Assembly: GCA_937958475.1 (NCBI GenBank)
Contig: CALFXR010000085.1
Coordinates: 1-48,618, forward strand
From: an uncultured Mesorhizobium sp.
Lineage (GTDB): Bacteria; Pseudomonadota; Alphaproteobacteria; Rhizobiales; Rhizobiaceae
Length of the DNA: 48,618 nucleotides
Reading direction: 5' to 3'
Shown: positions 7,245-16,188 of the stretch, in pieces
Position numbering within the stretch: position 1 is the first letter of the stretch
How the letters are laid out: each line of letters starts with the position of its first letter
Notes under the pieces: model-generated
Told to the model about the DNA's origin: nothing
What the model saw: only the letters and a program-made list of their open reading frames with translations
Database searches by the model: none
Position numbers and translations under genes: made by a program

Positions 7245-10200
7245 CTATTCCGCGGCTGCCGGCGTCATGCGGTGCAGGCGGGTGATCAGCGAGCGCAGCA
7301 CCGCCGGCTTCACCGGCTTGTTGAGCACCTGGACGTCCATGCGTTCGGCCGCGCCGCGAACCTCGTTCGAGCGATCCGCCGTGATCAGGACCGCCGGCAA
7401 GGTGCCGCCGAATCGCTCCCGCAGCTTAGCGATCACGTCGAGGCCGTTCTCTCCGTCGAGGTGATAGTCGGCGAGCACGACCTCGGGCTGGGGCAGTCCC
7501 TGGGCACGGATCGCAGCCGAGCCCGCGAGCGTGGTCACCCGGCATCCCCATCCTTCGAGGAGAAGCCTCATGCCGTCGAGGATGCGCGGGTCGTTGTCGA
7601 CGCAGAAGACGTTGAGGCCGTCGAGCGATGCCGAGATCGGCACGATGCCCGGCTGCGGCGCCGGGACCGGCTGTTCCCGGGCCTCGGTCACCGGCAGGAT
7701 GACCGAGAACCGGGTTCCCCTGCCGTGCCCGGAGTCGATCTGGATTTCGAGGCGAAGCACGCGCGCGATGCGGTCGACGATCGACAGGCCGAGGCCGAGG
7801 CCCTGGGCTTCGCGGGCGCCCTCGTCGAGGCGGGTGAATTCGCGGAAGACCGTGTTCAGCTTGTCGACCGGGATGCCGATGCCGGTGTCGAAGACCTGGA
7901 TCTCGGCGAGTTCGCCTCGCCGCCTGACACCGACGAGGATGCGGCCGCTGCGCGTATACTTGATGGCGTTCGACACGAGGTTCTGAACCAGGCGACGCAG
8001 CAGGTTGCGATCGGTACAGACCCACACCGACGAGGGCACGATCACGAGGTCCAGCTTCTTCGCCGCGGCCATCGGCTGGAAGTCGGTGCCGATCTGCCGC
8101 AGCAGCCCATCGAGGCGGAAGATCGAGTCGGCCGGCTTCATCGCGCCCGTGTCGAGCCGCGAGATGTCGAGCACCGCGCCGAGGATCGCTTCGACCGAAT
8201 CGAGCGAGGATTCGATGTTCGTCGCCGCTTCCGAGATGACCCCTCCGCCTGCCTTCTCGATCAGCGAGGAGCAGTAGAGCCGCGCGGCGTTCAGCGGTTG
8301 CAGGATGTCGTGGCCGGCCGCTGCAAGGAAGCGGGTCTTTCCGAGGTTGGCCTCTTCGGCGAGCATCTGCGCCTGCGCGAGTTCCTCGTTGACGCGGGTG
8401 AGTTCCGCCGTGCGGCTGCGAACGCGTTGTTCGAGCGTTTCGTTCGCGCGTTTCAGCGCCAGGTCGGCCTGCACGCGCGCGGTGATGTCGGTATAGGTCG
8501 CGACGATGCCGCCGTCGGGCATGGGATTCGAGCGGATTTCGATGATCCGGCCGCTGGTCTTCAGCTCGATCTGCCAGGGACTGCCGAACGTCGTCAGCCG
8601 GTTCAGCGTCAGCACCTCGGATTCGGGCGCGACGTCGCCGCGGTTGCTCAGGAAACGCAGGATGCGGGTCACGGATACGCCGACCTGCCCCAGTTCGTCG
8701 GGCAGTTCGAAGAGGTTCCGGTACTGGCGGTTCCAGCACGTCAGCCGGAAGTCTCGGTCGAACACCGTGATGCCCTGCTCCATCTGGTCGAGGGCGATCT
8801 GGAGGAGGTCGCGATTGTGCTGGAGGGCCTCGGTCGCGTCGTCGAGCAGGCGAAGCGCATCGCGGGAGGCGCTGTCGTTGCGCTTGAACAGCAGCGACAG
8901 GATCAACCGCGCCGACGAGGAACCGACGGCGCTGGCAAGGAGCTGCTCGGAGAACCTGATCACCGACATGCTCGCCGCTTCGCTGCCGCCGAGGCGGCGT
9001 CCCTCCGCTGCCTCGAAGGTCTGGAAGGAACGCTCCGTCCGCTCCACCCCGAGATAGCGTGCGATCGTCTCGCGCAGTTCGTCGACCGTGATCGCGGTGC
9101 GGAAGCGGCGCAGGCTCGGCATCGGATTGGCATCGCGCGGCGCGAAGATCGCCGCCTGGATTCGCTCGAGCGGAACCGAGCCGCGGGAAAGCGAGCCGAG
9201 CACGAAGAACAGGGCGTTGATCGAGAGGCTCCACATGACGCCGTGGTTGAGCGGTTCCGCCACCGTTCCGAACAATGCCTGCGGGCGCAGGGCCTCGAGA
9301 CCGAAAAGGCCGTGGACGACGATCGCCGTGTCCGGGTCGGCAAGAGACGGCAGGAGCAGCGTATAGCCCCATACGGCGATCCCGGCGGTCATGCCCAGCA
9401 CGGCGCCGCGCGCGTTGGCGCCCTTCCAGATCAGCCCGCCGAAGAAGGCGGGCGCAAACTGCGCGATCGCGGCAAAGGACATCAGGCCGATCGCGGCAAG
9501 CCGGGCGTTGTCGGTGCTTTCGCGATAATAGAGGAAAGCCGCAAACAGGATGATGAAGATGGCCGCTCGGCGGATGTTGAGGATGAGCGACGACCAGTCC
9601 TCGTTCTCGTTCTGGCGGTTGTAGAGGAGGCGGCGGACGAAGATCGGAATGACGATGTCGTTGGAAATCATGATCGAGAGCGCGACGCTTTCGACGATCA
9701 CCATGGCGGTCGCCGCCGACAGTCCGCCGATGAAGGCGACGATGGCCATGAAGTCGTGCCCGCCGAACAGGGGAACGGACAGGACATAGAGATCCGAACT
9801 CGTGCGGTCGCCGACCAGGATCGTGCCGGCGAAGGCGATCGGGATGACGAAAAGGTTGATGGCGACCAGGTAGAGAGGGAACACCCATGTCGCTGTGCGC
9901 AGTTCCTCCTCGCCGCGGTTCTCGACGATCGTCACGTAGAACTGACGCGGCAGCATGATGATCGCGCAGGCGCTGAGGGCGGTGAGCACGATCCAGGTTC
10001 CGAGCGTGGTGCCGCCGCCGAACGCCTGTTCAAGGGCGCCTTCCGCGCGGCTCGCTGCGATCAGTTCGGCCGGGCTGCCGAACATGAAGAAGGTGATCAG
10101 GATACCGATGCCGAGAAAGGCCGCGAGCTTGACCACGGATTCGGCCGCCACGGCGAGGACGAGGCCCTGCTGGTGCTCGGTCGCGTCGGCGTGGCGGGTT

Positions 10201-10736
10201 CCGAACAGGACGGCGAACAGCGCGAGCAGCATGGCGACGATCAGCGAGATGTCGCTGACGAAGGGGTCGAAGGATGGCGGGGCGCCGTTGTAGTGCTCGA
10301 CCATCAGGCTGACCGAGCCGGAGATCGCCTTGAGCTGCAGAGCGATGTAGGGCACGACGCCGACCGTGGCGATCAGCGTGGCGATGGAAGCGACGGCGAA
10401 GCTCTTGCCGTAGCGCGCGCCGAGGAAGTCAGCGATCGAGGTGATCTTCTCCGACTGCGCCAGGCGCACGATCTTGCGCAGCAGCGGGTAGCCGAAGATG
10501 AAGATCAGCATCGGCCCGAGATAGATCGTCAGGAATTCCGGCCCGCGCTCCGCGGCAAGGCCGACCGAGCCGAAGAAGGTCCACGAGGTGCAGTAGATCG
10601 CCAGGCTGAGCGCGTAGGTGTAGGGCCGCGATCTGGAGGCCTTCTCGGTCGAACCGCGCCGGTCGCCGACGCTTGCAATGGCGAAGAGCAGCGTCAGGTA
10701 TGCCAGCGCGATGATGACGACGACCCAGCCCTGCAC
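7245..10736 (-). CDS. hybrid sensor histidine kinase with N-terminal SSS symporter domain
   Basis: A 1163-residue inner-membrane kinase. Residues 1 to about 500 resemble a sodium/solute symporter (many TM helices; SLAIYCTSWTFFGSVGLA, GLVLAVAAESVVKL, FIGGLSAATAMVIVESVALS). A PAS domain follows (about 645-760, LDQMEQGITVFDRDFRLTCWN), then a coiled coil and HisKA with His809 in FLAAAGHDILQPLN. Next come HATPase_c (N box NLVSNAIKYT; VFDTGIGIP; GLGLGLSIV) and a C-terminal receiver with Asp1090 in VVLADYHLDGENG. The architecture matches CbrA/NahK-like kinases that may sense solutes or metabolic flux. GTG 10736 is chosen because the preceding sequence lacks membrane character and AGGAAGG stands just before it; the upstream frame extends to 10946. 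Confidence 0.87.
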   Translation of the reverse strand: MQGWVVVIIALAYLTLLFAIASVGDRRGSTEKASRSRPYTYALSLAIYCTSWTFFGSVGLAAERGPEFLTIYLGPMLIFIFGYPLLRKIVRLAQSEKITSIADFLGARYGKSFAVASIATLIATVGVVPYIALQLKAISGSVSLMVEHYNGAPPSFDPFVSDISLIVAMLLALFAVLFGTRHADATEHQQGLVLAVAAESVVKLAAFLGIGILITFFMFGSPAELIAASRAEGALEQAFGGGTTLGTWIVLTALSACAIIMLPRQFYVTIVENRGEEELRTATWVFPLYLVAINLFVIPIAFAGTILVGDRTSSDLYVLSVPLFGGHDFMAIVAFIGGLSAATAMVIVESVALSIMISNDIVIPIFVRRLLYNRQNENEDWSSLILNIRRAAIFIILFAAFLYYRESTDNARLAAIGLMSFAAIAQFAPAFFGGLIWKGANARGAVLGMTAGIAVWGYTLLLPSLADPDTAIVVHGLFGLEALRPQALFGTVAEPLNHGVMWSLSINALFFVLGSLSRGSVPLERIQAAIFAPRDANPMPSLRRFRTAITVDELRETIARYLGVERTERSFQTFEAAEGRRLGGSEAASMSVIRFSEQLLASAVGSSSARLILSLLFKRNDSASRDALRLLDDATEALQHNRDLLQIALDQMEQGITVFDRDFRLTCWNRQYRNLFELPDELGQVGVSVTRILRFLSNRGDVAPESEVLTLNRLTTFGSPWQIELKTSGRIIEIRSNPMPDGGIVATYTDITARVQADLALKRANETLEQRVRSRTAELTRVNEELAQAQMLAEEANLGKTRFLAAAGHDILQPLNAARLYCSSLIEKAGGGVISEAATNIESSLDSVEAILGAVLDISRLDTGAMKPADSIFRLDGLLRQIGTDFQPMAAAKKLDLVIVPSSVWVCTDRNLLRRLVQNLVSNAIKYTRSGRILVGVRRRGELAEIQVFDTGIGIPVDKLNTVFREFTRLDEGAREAQGLGLGLSIVDRIARVLRLEIQIDSGHGRGTRFSVILPVTEAREQPVPAPQPGIVPISASLDGLNVFCVDNDPRILDGMRLLLEGWGCRVTTLAGSAAIRAQGLPQPEVVLADYHLDGENGLDVIAKLRERFGGTLPAVLITADRSNEVRGAAERMDVQVLNKPVKPAVLRSLITRLHRMTPAAAE

Positions 10737-10957
10737 GCCTTCCTGCGCCTCCCCTTTGTCGTTCCGAAGCCGCAGCAAGGCAATCACAGCGCGGGTCGCG
10801 TGTCCATCATGCGCGCGGGTGGCACTGGGACACATCAGCCTGGATATCCGCAATACGGCTAAAGTTTCAGACTGTTGGCGCGACAATCCTTTGCTATGGT
10901 CACGCTCGTCGGCGCGCGGGGGTGCGTGCGGACGGTCGCGCATCACAGGAGGCGAGC

Positions 10958-11380
10958 GTGCTGAAGGAATTCCAGGAATTCATCTCCAAGGGCAACGTGA
11001 TGGACCTTGCCGTCGGCGTCATCATTGGCGGCGCGTTCGGTCTGATCGTCAATTCGCTTGTCGGCGACATCATCATGCCGATCGTCGGCGCCATCTTCGG
11101 CGGCTTCGATTTCTCCAACTACTTCGTCGCGCTGTCCTCTTCGGTCACCGCCGAATCGCTGGAGGAAGCCCGCAAGCAGGGCGCGGTCTTCGCCTACGGC
11201 AACTTCATCACGGTGGTCATCAACTTCCTGATCCTCGCCTGGATCATCTTCCTGATGGTCAGGGCGGTGAACAGCATGCGCCGCCGGATGGTCAAGGAGC
11301 AGGCCGCGCTCGCGCCCGCTGCCCCGCCGGCCGATGTCCAGCTCCTTACCGAGATCCGCGATCTCCTCGCCAAGCGCTGA
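10958..11380 (+). CDS. mscL: large-conductance mechanosensitive channel
   Basis: A 140-residue MscL that opens under membrane tension to release solutes on hypo-osmotic shock. The N-terminal helix and TM1 are typical: LKEFQEFISKGNVMDLAVGVIIGGAFGLIVNSLVGDIIMP. TM2 is FITVVINFLILAWIIFLMVRAVN, followed by the C-terminal bundle helix (QLLTEIRDLLAKR). GTG 10958 has AGGAGG 5 nt upstream and gives the usual length. Confidence 0.97.
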   Translation: MLKEFQEFISKGNVMDLAVGVIIGGAFGLIVNSLVGDIIMPIVGAIFGGFDFSNYFVALSSSVTAESLEEARKQGAVFAYGNFITVVINFLILAWIIFLMVRAVNSMRRRMVKEQAALAPAAPPADVQLLTEIRDLLAKR

Positions 11381-11411
11381 GACGGACACGGCGTTGCTGG
11401 GCCAATCGAAT

Positions 11412-11435
11412 CCCGGAGCCCCCGCGGGCTTCGGG
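11412..11435 (+). terminator. GC-rich stem-loop after mscL
   Basis: CCCGGAGCCC (11412-11421), loop CCGC, GGGCTTCGGG (11426-11435): a 10-bp stem with one G-U pair, 31 nt after the mscL stop. There is no T-tract, so termination is uncertain. It may only protect the transcript. Confidence 0.35.
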
Positions 11436-11512
11436 ATGGCGGTGCCATGCGAACGGCGCTACGACCCGGCGAGGAAGCAGGTTGGTCGTTCTATTCGTCG
11501 GACGGGAATACC

Positions 11513-12679
11513 ATGGCACTGATCGATTCGATCCGCAGCGAGGCGCGCGAGGCCCCGGAGAGCGGCATCGTCGCGGTGATGAACCACGGCCGCGGCCGCG
11601 AGGGCATGATCCCGCTCTGGGCGGGCGAGGGCGACCTGCCGACGCCGGATTTCATCACGGCGGCGGCGATGTCCGCGCTTCAGGCCGGCGAGACCTTCTA
11701 CACCTGGCAGCGCGGCATCCCCGAGCTGCGCGAGGCGCTCGCCCGCTATCATACCCGACACTTCGGCGGTCCGTTCGCCGCCGAGGAATTCATGGTCGTC
11801 GGCTCGGGCATGCAGGCGATCCAGCTGGCGTTGCAGGCGACCGCAGGCGCCGGCGACGAAGTGGCCTATCTGGCGCCGGCCTGGCCGAACTTCGCTGCGG
11901 CGGCGGGCGTCGCCGGGGCCCGTCCGGTCCCGGTCCCGCTCGACGACACGGCCAACGGCTGGTCGCTCGACATCGGCAAGCTCGCCGACGCGATCACGCC
12001 GCGGACGCGGGCGATCTTCGTCAACACGCCGTCGAATCCGACGGGCTGGACGGCGGATCGCGAGACGCTACAGGCCATTCTCGACCTGGCACGGGAACGC
12101 GGGCTGTGGATCATCGCCGACGAGATCTACTCGCTGTTCCACTATGATGGCGGCCGCGCGCCGTCCTTCATGGACATCGCCACGCCGGAGGATCGCATCC
12201 TCTACGTCAACAGCTTCTCGAAGAACTGGGCGATGACCGGGTGGCGGGTCGGCTGGCTTCGCATCCATCCCTCGCTCCAGGCTGTCTTCGAGAACCTGAT
12301 CCAGTATTCGACATCGGGCGTCGCCCAATTCATGCAGCGCGGCGCCGTCGCGGCGCTGGACCAGGGAGACGACTTCATCGCCGGCCAGGTGGCGCGGGCG
12401 AGGCAGGCGCGCGACCTCGTCTGCCGCATTCTCGGGCGCACCGGACGAGCCCGGTTCAACGTCCCGCGCGGCGCGTTCTATCTCTTCTTCGCCGTCGACG
12501 GCGTCAGCGATTCGCGCCAGGCGGCGTTCGAGATCGTCGACCGCGCCAATGTCGGACTGGCGCCGGGAACAGCGTTCGGCGCCGGCGGCGAAAGTCATCT
12601 AAGGCTGTGTTTCCACCGAAGGCTCGATCAGCTCGAGGAAGCCGCCGAACGCCTGGCGCGCTGGATGGAAAGCCGCTGA
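11513..12679 (+). CDS. PLP-dependent class I aminotransferase
   Basis: A 388-residue fold-type I aminotransferase (AspB-like). Visible are the substrate-side region MIPLWAGEGDLPTPDF, the PLP-phosphate loop VVGSGMQAIQLAL, NTPSNPTGW with the PLP-ring Asn, IADEIYSLFHYDG (Asp to the pyridine N, Tyr), and the Schiff-base Lys237 in NSFSKNWAMTGWRVGW. The C-terminal Arg contact is in HLRLCFHR. ATG 11513 is used; the frame extends upstream to 11447 without family features. Substrate cannot be predicted. Confidence 0.9.
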   Translation: MALIDSIRSEAREAPESGIVAVMNHGRGREGMIPLWAGEGDLPTPDFITAAAMSALQAGETFYTWQRGIPELREALARYHTRHFGGPFAAEEFMVVGSGMQAIQLALQATAGAGDEVAYLAPAWPNFAAAAGVAGARPVPVPLDDTANGWSLDIGKLADAITPRTRAIFVNTPSNPTGWTADRETLQAILDLARERGLWIIADEIYSLFHYDGGRAPSFMDIATPEDRILYVNSFSKNWAMTGWRVGWLRIHPSLQAVFENLIQYSTSGVAQFMQRGAVAALDQGDDFIAGQVARARQARDLVCRILGRTGRARFNVPRGAFYLFFAVDGVSDSRQAAFEIVDRANVGLAPGTAFGAGGESHLRLCFHRRLDQLEEAAERLARWMESR

Positions 12680-12724
12680 CCGTCGAACCGGCTGCGGCCT
12701 CCCTGCGGTGGAGGGGTACGGCGA

Positions 12725-14002
12725 TCAGCCGCCGGAGGCGGGCACAACGAGCGGGATGATCCGGTCGGTGCGGTGCTGGGCGGGTCGCCGCGTTCCGGCA
12801 TAGGGAATCCCCAGCGCGTCCCACGTCTCCACCAGCGCGTCCTGCAGGCCCTCGATCAGCCGGTCGTCATGGAACGGGGTGGGCGTGATGCGCAGCCGCT
12901 CGCTGCCGCGCGGCACGGTCGGGTAGTTGATCGGCTGGATGTAGATGCCATGCACGCCGAGCAGCCGGTCGCTCGCCATCTTGCAGAGTTCCGGGTCGCC
13001 GACCAGGACCGGCACGATGTGGGTCGAAGACGGCATGACGGGTAGCCCGGCCGCCGACAGAATCTCTTTGGTGCGTTGTGCCTGGCGCTGGTGCTGCTCG
13101 CGCTCGGAGTTCGACTGTTTCAGGTGGCGGATCGATGCGGTCGCCGCGGCAGCGATCGCCGGCGGCAGCGCGGTCGTGAAGATGAAGCCCGGTGCGTAGG
13201 AGCGGACGGCGTCGACCACGGCGCGCGGACCGGTGATGTATCCGCCCAGCGTGCCGAACGCCTTGGCGAGCGTGCCTTCGATGACGTCGATCCGGTGGGC
13301 GAGGCCTTCGCGTTCGGTGATGCCGCCGCCATGCGCGCCGTACATGCCGACCGCATGGACCTCGTCGATATAGGTCATGGCGTTGTACTTCTCGGCAAGG
13401 TCGGCGATCTTTTCGATCGGCGCGACGTCGCCGTCCATCGAATAGACGGACTCGAACACGATCAGCTTGGCGCGCTCGCGGCCGGCAGACTGGAGCAGGC
13501 TTTCCAGGTGGGCGACGTCGTTGTGGCGGAAGATCTTCTTCTCGGCGCCCGAGCGGCGCACACCCTCGATCATCGAGGCATGGTTGAGTTCGTCCGAGAG
13601 CACCAGGCAGTTCGGCAGCAGCCGCGCGATGGTCGCGATCGCCGCCTCGTTGGAGACGAAACCGGAAGTGAAGACCAGCGCCGAGTCCTTGCCGTGCAGG
13701 TCGGCGAGCTCGAGCTCGAGTTCGACCAGCGGATGGTTGGTGCCGGAGATGTTTCGCGTTCCGCCGGCGCCGGATCCCATGCGGCCGGCCGCCTGTTGCT
13801 GCGCGGCGATCACGTCCGGGTGCTGGCCCATGCCGAGGTAGTCGTTCGAGCACCACACGGTGATCTCGCGCGCCTCGCCGTTCGACCGCCAGATCGCCCG
13901 CGGGAAGGCTCCTGCGATCCGCTCCAGGTCGGCGAAGACCCGGTAGCGACGCTCCGCATGGAGCTGGTCGATGGCTTCCTCGAAGAAACGCTGGTAGTTC
14001 AT
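12725..14002 (-). CDS. hemA: 5-aminolevulinate synthase (C4 pathway)
   Basis: A 425-residue PLP enzyme that condenses glycine with succinyl-CoA to 5-aminolevulinate, the first step of tetrapyrrole synthesis in alphaproteobacteria. The N-terminus MNYQRFFEEAIDQLHAERRYRVFADLERIAG is typical. Core motifs are WCSNDYLGMGQHP, SGAGGTRNISGTNH, SDELNHASMIEG, DEVHAVGMYG and the PLP lysine in EGTLAKAFGTLGGYI; the C-terminal QPINYPTVPRGSERLRITPTP is also present. A perfect FNR/FixK box lies about 120 nt upstream, so oxygen-dependent control is likely. Confidence 0.97.
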   Translation of the reverse strand: MNYQRFFEEAIDQLHAERRYRVFADLERIAGAFPRAIWRSNGEAREITVWCSNDYLGMGQHPDVIAAQQQAAGRMGSGAGGTRNISGTNHPLVELELELADLHGKDSALVFTSGFVSNEAAIATIARLLPNCLVLSDELNHASMIEGVRRSGAEKKIFRHNDVAHLESLLQSAGRERAKLIVFESVYSMDGDVAPIEKIADLAEKYNAMTYIDEVHAVGMYGAHGGGITEREGLAHRIDVIEGTLAKAFGTLGGYITGPRAVVDAVRSYAPGFIFTTALPPAIAAAATASIRHLKQSNSEREQHQRQAQRTKEILSAAGLPVMPSSTHIVPVLVGDPELCKMASDRLLGVHGIYIQPINYPTVPRGSERLRITPTPFHDDRLIEGLQDALVETWDALGIPYAGTRRPAQHRTDRIIPLVVPASGG

Positions 14003-14121
14003 CTTGGCCTTCCGAATGCCTGCGGGATCATAGTTACCGACCCCATTTGCGTCCATTGTTCCGGCGGGGTCAAAATGCCACGCCGAACAACGCCAACGAC
14101 CACAGGCTGGCACTTATTCCC

Positions 14122-14135
14122 TTGATCGGTATCAA
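14122..14135 (-). promoter_or_regulatory. FNR/FixK box upstream of hemA
   Basis: TTGATCGGTATCAA, a perfect TTGAT-N4-ATCAA palindrome. FNR/FixK-type regulators bind this consensus, usually centred near -41.5. The centre is about 126 nt before the hemA ATG, which leaves room for a leader of roughly 85 nt. Confidence 0.8.
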
Positions 14136-14272
14136 GCAAATCGGTTTTTGCGGCTTTCCTGCCGGAGAGGCGGGCGATCATCCGCCGCGCGGCCCGTGCG
14201 GTCGGCAAACGCTATACATCCAGCCGCCGATGGAGCGCCGGTCGGAAATGGGGATTCGGAATCGAGGAGGTG

Positions 14273-14398
14273 TCAGCCTTGGAGGCCGTCGTCCTTCGTG
14301 GAAGTCCGCCACGTCCGGTCGCCATAGGCGAGCACGGCCGCGAAGAACACGAACAGGCCAACGATAGCAGCGACGACGAGTGCGACATCAGACGGCAT
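14273..14398 (-). CDS. small single-pass membrane protein, FNR/FixK-controlled
   Basis: A 41-residue frame: short N-terminus MPSD, one transmembrane helix (VALVVAAIVGLFVFFAAVLAY), then GDRTWRTSTKDDGLQG. ATG 14398 sits 7 nt after GGAGG; an ATG at 14404 would touch the ribosome site, so 14398 is preferred. A near-perfect FNR/FixK box lies about 55-68 nt upstream, the right distance for an activated promoter. The shape (tiny, one helix, charged tail) resembles small respiratory accessory subunits, but no family can be assigned. It is transcribed in the same direction as hemA. Confidence 0.7.
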   Translation of the reverse strand: MPSDVALVVAAIVGLFVFFAAVLAYGDRTWRTSTKDDGLQG

Positions 14399-14452
14399 CG
14401 GCATTCCTCCCTTGATGATCCGTCATCTTCGGGGGTGCGCCGGAAGTGCCTT

Positions 14453-14466
14453 TTGACCTCGATCAA
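14453..14466 (-). promoter_or_regulatory. FNR/FixK box upstream of the small membrane protein
   Basis: TTGACCTCGATCAA, which matches TTGAY-N4-ATCAA with the C variant common in FixK boxes. Its centre is about 61 nt before ATG 14398. The resulting predicted start of transcription near 14418 would leave a leader of about 20 nt. Confidence 0.7.
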
Positions 14467-14681
14467 CTCGACCGGGTCCGATCGCGTTTTTTCCATCGCC
14501 GCGGCCGGTCGACAGGCGAGCAGTTGCGTCAGCAAGGAACGCGCATTGACGCATTGCGTCGTACGACCTGCCTGCCGCAAGGTAGTCATGTGGCGGAAAA
14601 ACGCCTTTCGCCAGATTGTCAAAGCCCTTGGACGGCTCTAGGCATGGTTGCGACGAGCCATTAGGAAACCTGTTCGCTTTC

Positions 14682-15116
14682 ATGCCCTCAGCTGATGTCA
14701 TAGTAGATCTGCTGGTTCCCTACGCTCCGGCGTCGCCGGACATCGCGCATGAGTCCTTCGATGGCGATGTCGTCGTCGTCGATCTGGCGAACGGCAAGTA
14801 CTACAGCTTCTCCGATAGCGGCAGCGCCATCTGGCTCGCACTCGCCGGTGCCGCGGCGCCGGGCGACCTGATCGGGCTGGGCGTGTTCGCGGATGCGGTT
14901 CCCGAATTCGTCCGCCGCCTGTGCGAGTACCAGCTGATCGCCGCCCGCCCGGATCTTGCGCCGGCACCGCTCGATGGCGCGGTGGCCGAGCGACTGCGCA
15001 GCTGTTCGGAAGGCCCCGACGTCACCGTCTTCGATGACATGGCAGACCTTTTCATCGCCGATCCCATTCACGACGTCGACGAACCGTCCGGTTGGCCCGT
15101 CGTCAAACAGGATTGA
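14682..15116 (+). CDS. PqqD-like protein (RRE-type peptide chaperone)
   Basis: A 144-residue protein with a PqqD-like winged-helix core at about residues 22-95. HESFDGDVVVVDLANGKYYSFSDSGSAIWLAL shows the typical strand pattern and 'G..Y.L...G..IW' spacing. PqqD-like domains bind leader peptides or hand substrates to modifying enzymes. The C-terminus adds a tail with DPIHDVDEPSGWP. It is the first of five coupled genes and is followed by an HPr-kinase-like ATPase, the pairing named HPr-rel-A in protein family collections. No precursor peptide is evident. ATG 14682 has only a distant AGGAAA. Confidence 0.75.
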   Translation: MPSADVIVDLLVPYAPASPDIAHESFDGDVVVVDLANGKYYSFSDSGSAIWLALAGAAAPGDLIGLGVFADAVPEFVRRLCEYQLIAARPDLAPAPLDGAVAERLRSCSEGPDVTVFDDMADLFIADPIHDVDEPSGWPVVKQD

Positions 15117-15129
15117 AACCGTCGAGATC

Positions 15130-16188
15130 GTGCGCACGAGTCAGCACCAGGCCGTCGAACCGTCGACCATCGGTCGCTACGGACGCGCGCTCCTGGATCT
15201 GGCCGGTTCGGTTCCCGGCCACGGCCTGATCGAGGTCGACATCCGGCTGCCCTTCCTCGACCTGCGCGTCAGGGCGCCGGAAGGGCCGATGCTCGACGCC
15301 GTCCGATCGGCCCTGCTACCGTCCACGCTGGACCTGCCGTCGAAGGCGGTCGAGGTCATCGTCCTGCACGGCGGGCGGGACGGCGTGCCCAAGCCGCTAG
15401 GCTGGGGGCAGGGGGCCTATGTCCCGCATCGCATATCCGCGGAGCTGCGTGCGGCGGGGCTGCAGGGCAGCCTCTTCCATGACCTCCGCTTCTGGCAGTT
15501 CATCGATCTCGCGGCAGGGCGCGGCGTCCAGCTGATGGCGGCTCCCGAGGCGTTTCCGCCCTGGGAGCCGGGGGCGCCGCTGCGCGCCTTCCTGCACTGG
15601 GCCTATGCCGACCGGGGTTTCCGGCTGACCCACGCCGGGACGCTCGGGCACAATGGCAGGGGCGTGCTTCTTGCCGGATCCGGCGGATCGGGAAAGTCGG
15701 GGACCGTGCTCGCCGGGCTGCTCAACGGACTGAAAAGCGTCGGCGACGACTATGTCCTGCTCGAAGCCGACAGGGGCGGCGTCCGGGCCTTCCCGGTCTT
15801 CTCCACGCTGAAGCAGGACCCCGCGGGCTTCGGCCGGCTCGGACTGGCGTCGCGGATCGGTCCGCGTCCGCTGAACTGGCAGGGCAAGCACCAGTTCGGA
15901 ATTCGTGAACTGGCAGCCGATGGCGTCGCCGAAGATCTCGACATCGTAGCGATTTTCCTGCCGCGCATCGGCTCGGGTTCCACGCGGATCACACCCGCCA
16001 GCCCGAGGGAAGCCCTTCTCGCCCTGGCGCCCAGCGCCCTCTATCAGATGCCGGGCGAGCGCGAGAGCGGCTTTCGATTTTTCAGTGGTGTGGTCAACTC
16101 GCTGCCGGCCTATCATCTTGGGCTCGGAACCGATCCCGCCGAGATCGCCGGAGCGATCTCGGCGTTCATCGAGGCAGGCGCGCCATGA
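15130..16188 (+). CDS. HPr-kinase-like ATPase
   Basis: A 352-residue protein related to HPr kinase/phosphorylase. The P-loop is GSGGSGKS (residues 183-190) in GRGVLLAGSGGSGKSGTVLAGLL. A downstream SVGDDYVLLEAD matches the HprK-type Walker B region. The N-terminal about 150 residues carry a separate domain with FHDLRFWQFIDLAAGRGVQLM and FLHWAYADRGFRLTHAGTLG. No PTS HPr gene is in the window, and the kinase is embedded with a PqqD-like protein and glycosyltransferases, so its substrate is probably not HPr. GTG 15130 follows the PqqD-like stop by 13 nt. Its stop overlaps the next start (ATGA). Confidence 0.75.
   Translation: MRTSQHQAVEPSTIGRYGRALLDLAGSVPGHGLIEVDIRLPFLDLRVRAPEGPMLDAVRSALLPSTLDLPSKAVEVIVLHGGRDGVPKPLGWGQGAYVPHRISAELRAAGLQGSLFHDLRFWQFIDLAAGRGVQLMAAPEAFPPWEPGAPLRAFLHWAYADRGFRLTHAGTLGHNGRGVLLAGSGGSGKSGTVLAGLLNGLKSVGDDYVLLEADRGGVRAFPVFSTLKQDPAGFGRLGLASRIGPRPLNWQGKHQFGIRELAADGVAEDLDIVAIFLPRIGSGSTRITPASPREALLALAPSALYQMPGERESGFRFFSGVVNSLPAYHLGLGTDPAEIAGAISAFIEAGAP

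Noticed and set aside
7272..10862. 1196-codon open frame on the plus strand
   Set aside because: It is antisense to the hybrid kinase, has the Arg/Asp/Glu-rich composition typical of the reverse frame of a GC-rich gene, and shows no domain.
12698..12714. Short CCTCC/GGAGG hairpin between the aminotransferase and hemA ends
   Set aside because: Only a 5-bp stem with no T-tract; too weak to call a terminator.
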